From: Bradyrhizobium sp. RD5-C2
GTDB lineage: Bacteria > Pseudomonadota > Alphaproteobacteria > Rhizobiales > Xanthobacteraceae
Direction: 5' to 3'
Assembly (NCBI RefSeq): GCF_019972155.1
Contig: NZ_BOVL01000007.1
Location: forward strand, 124,001 to 188,000
Length of the DNA: 64,000 nt
The number at the start of each line of letters is the position of its first letter. Positions within the stretch are counted from its first letter, which is position 1. This document shows, piece by piece, positions 61,786 through 64,000 of the stretch. A model generated the notes under the pieces. It saw only the letters and a program-made list of their open reading frames with translations, ran no database searches and was not told the DNA's origin. Both the position numbers and the translations under genes were made by a program.

Positions 61786-63090
61786 ATGAGCGATCAGGTG
61801 TCCACCATCGCAATGGCAGATACGGCGAAGCCTTCCGGCGTGCGCTGGAAGATCTTCCTGCTGATGCTGTTCCTGATCTCGATCAACTATATCGATCGCG
61901 CTTCGCTCTCGGTCGCGATGCCCGTGATCGCCAAGGAGTTCGACATCGATCCGGCGATGCAGGGCCTGATCCTGAGCTCGTTCTTCTGGACATACGCGCT
62001 GATGCAGGTGCCGGGCGGCATGCTCGCCGACCGCTTCAAGCCGCGCATCGTGATCGCGCTCGCGACATTGTTCTGGGGCTTCTTCCAGGCGCTGGCGGCG
62101 CTGTCCACCAGCTGGATGCTGCTGCTGCTGACCCGGCTCGGGCTCGGCGCGTCCGAAGCGCCGATCTATCCGGCCGGCGGCAAGCTCAACGCGATCTGGA
62201 TGACGCAGACCGAACGCGGCCGCGGAGCCACTCTGCTCGACGGCGGCGCACCGCTCGGCGCTGCGCTCGGCTCGATCGTGATCGCCTGGCTGATGGCGGC
62301 ATTCAGCTCCTGGCGTGTCGCCTTTGTGATCGCCGGCATCGGCACCATGCTGTGCGGGCTGTGGGCCTGGTACTACATCCGCAACGCGCCGCGCGAGCAT
62401 CCCTCGGTCAATGAAGCCGAGGCGCGCTATCTCGAGGAGGCGCATGCGATCGAGGACGCGGCGACGCCGCCGTCGTCGGGCGCGAGCGGGCTGGCCTATT
62501 TCCGCTTCCGCTCGGTCTGGTGCATGTGCCTCGGCTGGATGTTCTTCAACACCACCTTCTATGGCCTGCTGACCTGGATGCCGACCTATCTGTTCAAGGT
62601 GCACGGCTTCGACATCAAGGCGCTCGGCGGCGCATCCTTCATCATCTTCTTCGCGGGCTTCGTCGGCGAACTGGTCGGCGGCTGGATCGGCGACGGCTGG
62701 CGGGCGCGGGGCGGGGCGCCCAACACCGTGTTCCGCACCCTGTTCGGCATCGCGGCGATCATGGCGACGGTGTCGATCTTCCTGGTCGCCTACGTCACCA
62801 ACGCGGTTGTGGTCGTGGTGCTGCTGTCGACGACGCTGTTCTTCTTGCGCTGGTGCGGCATGTACTGGGCGATCCCGTCGGCGCTGGCGGGCCGCGGCAA
62901 GTCCGGCTTCCTCGGCGGCTGCATGAATCTCGGCGGCAACATCGCGGGCATCACCACGCCCCTGATCGTCGGCTTCATCGTGCAGGCCACCGGCTCCTAC
63001 TTCCTCGCTTTGATGTATTTCGCCGCCGCGGGAATTGCGCTGTTGATCTGCTCGACTCTGATCGACTACAGCCGCAAGCTCCCGGTCTAG
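61786..63090 (+). CDS. MFS transporter, ACS (anion:cation symporter) type
   Basis: The 434-residue protein has twelve helices with S-I-N-Y-I-D-R-A-S-L-S-V-A-M-P in helix 1 and G-G-M-L-A-D-R-F-K-P-R after helix 2, the pattern of ACS carriers (glucarate, galactonate, phthalate). It should import an organic anion such as a carboxylate. ATG 61786 has GAGGAG upstream; the frame is open further left but only with low-complexity sequence. Its partner downstream is the AMDase-like gene. Confidence 0.88.
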   Translation: MSDQVSTIAMADTAKPSGVRWKIFLLMLFLISINYIDRASLSVAMPVIAKEFDIDPAMQGLILSSFFWTYALMQVPGGMLADRFKPRIVIALATLFWGFFQALAALSTSWMLLLLTRLGLGASEAPIYPAGGKLNAIWMTQTERGRGATLLDGGAPLGAALGSIVIAWLMAAFSSWRVAFVIAGIGTMLCGLWAWYYIRNAPREHPSVNEAEARYLEEAHAIEDAATPPSSGASGLAYFRFRSVWCMCLGWMFFNTTFYGLLTWMPTYLFKVHGFDIKALGGASFIIFFAGFVGELVGGWIGDGWRARGGAPNTVFRTLFGIAAIMATVSIFLVAYVTNAVVVVVLLSTTLFFLRWCGMYWAIPSALAGRGKSGFLGGCMNLGGNIAGITTPLIVGFIVQATGSYFLALMYFAAAGIALLICSTLIDYSRKLPV

Positions 63091-63142
63091 AACGGATGCG
63101 GCCGAATCTGCCAAAGGTTCGGCCGCTTGACGAGGCTCACGA

Positions 63143-63919
63143 ATGACACGTCCTATCAGGCTCGGCATGCTGACGCCGTCGTCGAATACCGCACTCGAGC
63201 CGATCACCTGCGCGATGCTGGCAGGCGTCGACGACGTCTCGGCGCATTTCTCGCGCTTCAAGGTGACGGAGATCGCGCTGTCGGAACAGTCGTTGCGCCA
63301 GTTCGACGCCAGCGAGATTCTGCGCGCGGCAGAATTGCTCGCCCATGCCAAGGTCGACGTCATCGCCTGGAACGGCACCTCGGCAAGCTGGCTCGGCTTC
63401 GACCGCGACGAGAACCTGTGCGAACAGATCACGGCGGCAACCGGAATCAAGGCCTGCACCACGGTGCTGGCCTATCGCGACCTGCTGCGGCGGATCGGCG
63501 CCAAACGCATCGGTCTGGTGACGCCGTATCGCAACGATGTGCAGGACAAGATCATCGCCAACTGGAATTCGGCTGGGCTGCATTGCCTCGCCGAGCGACA
63601 CCTGTCGCTGCAAGACAATTTCTCTTTTGCCGAGGTCAGTGAGGCCGAGGTCGCAGACCTGATCGAGCAGGTGGTGCGCGAAGGCTGCGATGTCGCCGTC
63701 GTGCTCTGCACCAACATGCGCGGTGCGGGCGCTGCCGAACGGTTGGAGCGCGGATTTGGCGTTCCAGTGCTGGATTCGATTGCGGTGACGCTGTGGGCGT
63801 GTCTCGCAGCCGTGGGCTGCGATCCGGCGAGCGTGCACGGCTGGGGCAGCCTGTTCACGAATCCCGATCTGCGCGCGGCGACCGCGATCCCCGATCATGA
63901 CGATAAAGGCGTGCGGTGA
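63143..63919 (+). CDS. Maleate isomerase/arylmalonate decarboxylase-like protein (Asp/Glu racemase superfamily)
   Basis: The 258-residue protein begins R-L-G-M-L-T-P-S-S-N-T-A-L-E-P, the start of the maleate cis-trans isomerase/AMDase group. At the first active-site Cys position it has A-W-N-G-T-S-A, so Asn replaces Cys; the second Cys is present in V-V-L-C-T-N-M-R. AMDase (decarboxylase) likewise uses only the second Cys, so a decarboxylase is favoured over an isomerase. The substrate is unknown. It lies 52 bases after the ACS carrier; its TGA overlaps a GTG that begins the next gene. Confidence 0.8.
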   Translation: MTRPIRLGMLTPSSNTALEPITCAMLAGVDDVSAHFSRFKVTEIALSEQSLRQFDASEILRAAELLAHAKVDVIAWNGTSASWLGFDRDENLCEQITAATGIKACTTVLAYRDLLRRIGAKRIGLVTPYRNDVQDKIIANWNSAGLHCLAERHLSLQDNFSFAEVSEAEVADLIEQVVREGCDVAVVLCTNMRGAGAAERLERGFGVPVLDSIAVTLWACLAAVGCDPASVHGWGSLFTNPDLRAATAIPDHDDKGVR

Positions 63920-64000
63920 CTGAAGCCAAGACCAAAACGAAGGCGATCAGACGGAGCAAGGAACCCAAGCGCGCGATCACGGCGCAACAACGGCGCCGCC
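63916..64000 (+). CDS. Start of a further gene (3' truncated by window edge)
   Basis: GTG 63916 overlaps the previous TGA (GTGA), and the frame is open to the window end: T-E-A-K-T-K-T-K-A-I-R-R-S-K-E-P-K-R. Such a basic Lys/Arg-rich start is common in GntR- or TetR-type regulators, but 28 residues do not allow a call. Confidence 0.55.
   Translation, partial: MTEAKTKTKAIRRSKEPKRAITAQQRRR

Noticed and set aside
60847..63462. 871-codon minus-strand frame opposite the MFS genes
   Set aside because: It crosses two well-supported carriers and a terminator; composition is typical of an antisense shadow.

Overview
The window is high-GC DNA from an alphaproteobacterium, most likely Bradyrhizobium or a close relative in the Nitrobacteraceae. 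This is inferred from gene content and style: a family of tiny conserved proteins typical of that genus, a CzcA/CzcB metal pump, an AlkB/AraC pair, an ArsR-AqpS-ArsC arsenic operon as in rhizobia, CtrA-type promoter motifs (TTAA-N7-TTAAC), and short interspersed repeats with a GTCC..GC-TTTC-GC..GGAC core. No phage, transposase, CRISPR array or rRNA is visible. Two tRNA genes are present: Arg(UCG) on the minus strand and Leu(GAG) on the plus strand.

Layout. 1-7.8 kb: tail of a MaoC-like gene, small unknown genes, a methyltransferase, an HxlR regulator divergent from a secreted yellow/MRJP-like protein, then an alkane hydroxylase (AlkB) divergent from an AraC regulator, and a sterol-desaturase-like enzyme. 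7.9-11.3 kb: an accessory stretch of very small genes, a VanZ-like gene and a decayed glycosyltransferase fragment, ending at the 3' side of tRNA-Arg. 11.4-21.9 kb: small secreted proteins, an AraC regulator whose start lies in a tandem repeat, two transporters, a peroxiredoxin-photolyase operon and a periplasmic alkaline-phosphatase-superfamily enzyme. 22-27 kb: a CzcB-CzcA heavy-metal efflux operon. 27-35.7 kb: an ArsI-like C-As lyase candidate, a GGDEF/EAL protein, an RlpA-like protein, a hybrid histidine kinase and a secreted nuclease. 35.8-39.1 kb: pccA, an oxaloacetate decarboxylase-like gene and acylphosphatase. 40.1-43.3 kb: a GbsR-type regulator with its operon (DUF4166, TIGR01777 epimerase, membrane protein). 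43.3-51.9 kb: LysR/tautomerase, lipB, an orphan FliN-like protein, tRNA-Leu, two polysaccharide deacetylases, mgtE, an XRE regulator, two MITE-like repeats and a DoxX protein. 52-55.2 kb: the arsenic operon arsR-aqpS-arsC-MFS. 55.1-64 kb: a phosphonate catabolic cluster.

The most interesting system is the last one. A LysR regulator faces an iron-dependent alcohol dehydrogenase, phosphonoacetate hydrolase (phnA) and phosphonoacetaldehyde dehydrogenase (phnY), followed by an organophosphate-type MFS carrier, a second (ACS-type) MFS carrier, and a single-cysteine arylmalonate-decarboxylase/maleate-isomerase-like protein. No PhnW aminotransferase is in view. The set fits entry of carbon as an alcohol such as 2-hydroxyethylphosphonate, oxidised to phosphonoacetaldehyde, then phosphonoacetate, then acetate plus phosphate. 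That substrate is an inference. Shared 7-base half-sites (CTATTGA/TCAATAG) in the divergent promoter suggest how the LysR protein controls it.

Start codons were chosen by eye from ribosome-binding sites, overlaps and domain limits. No database search was run, so family names rest on recognised motifs.
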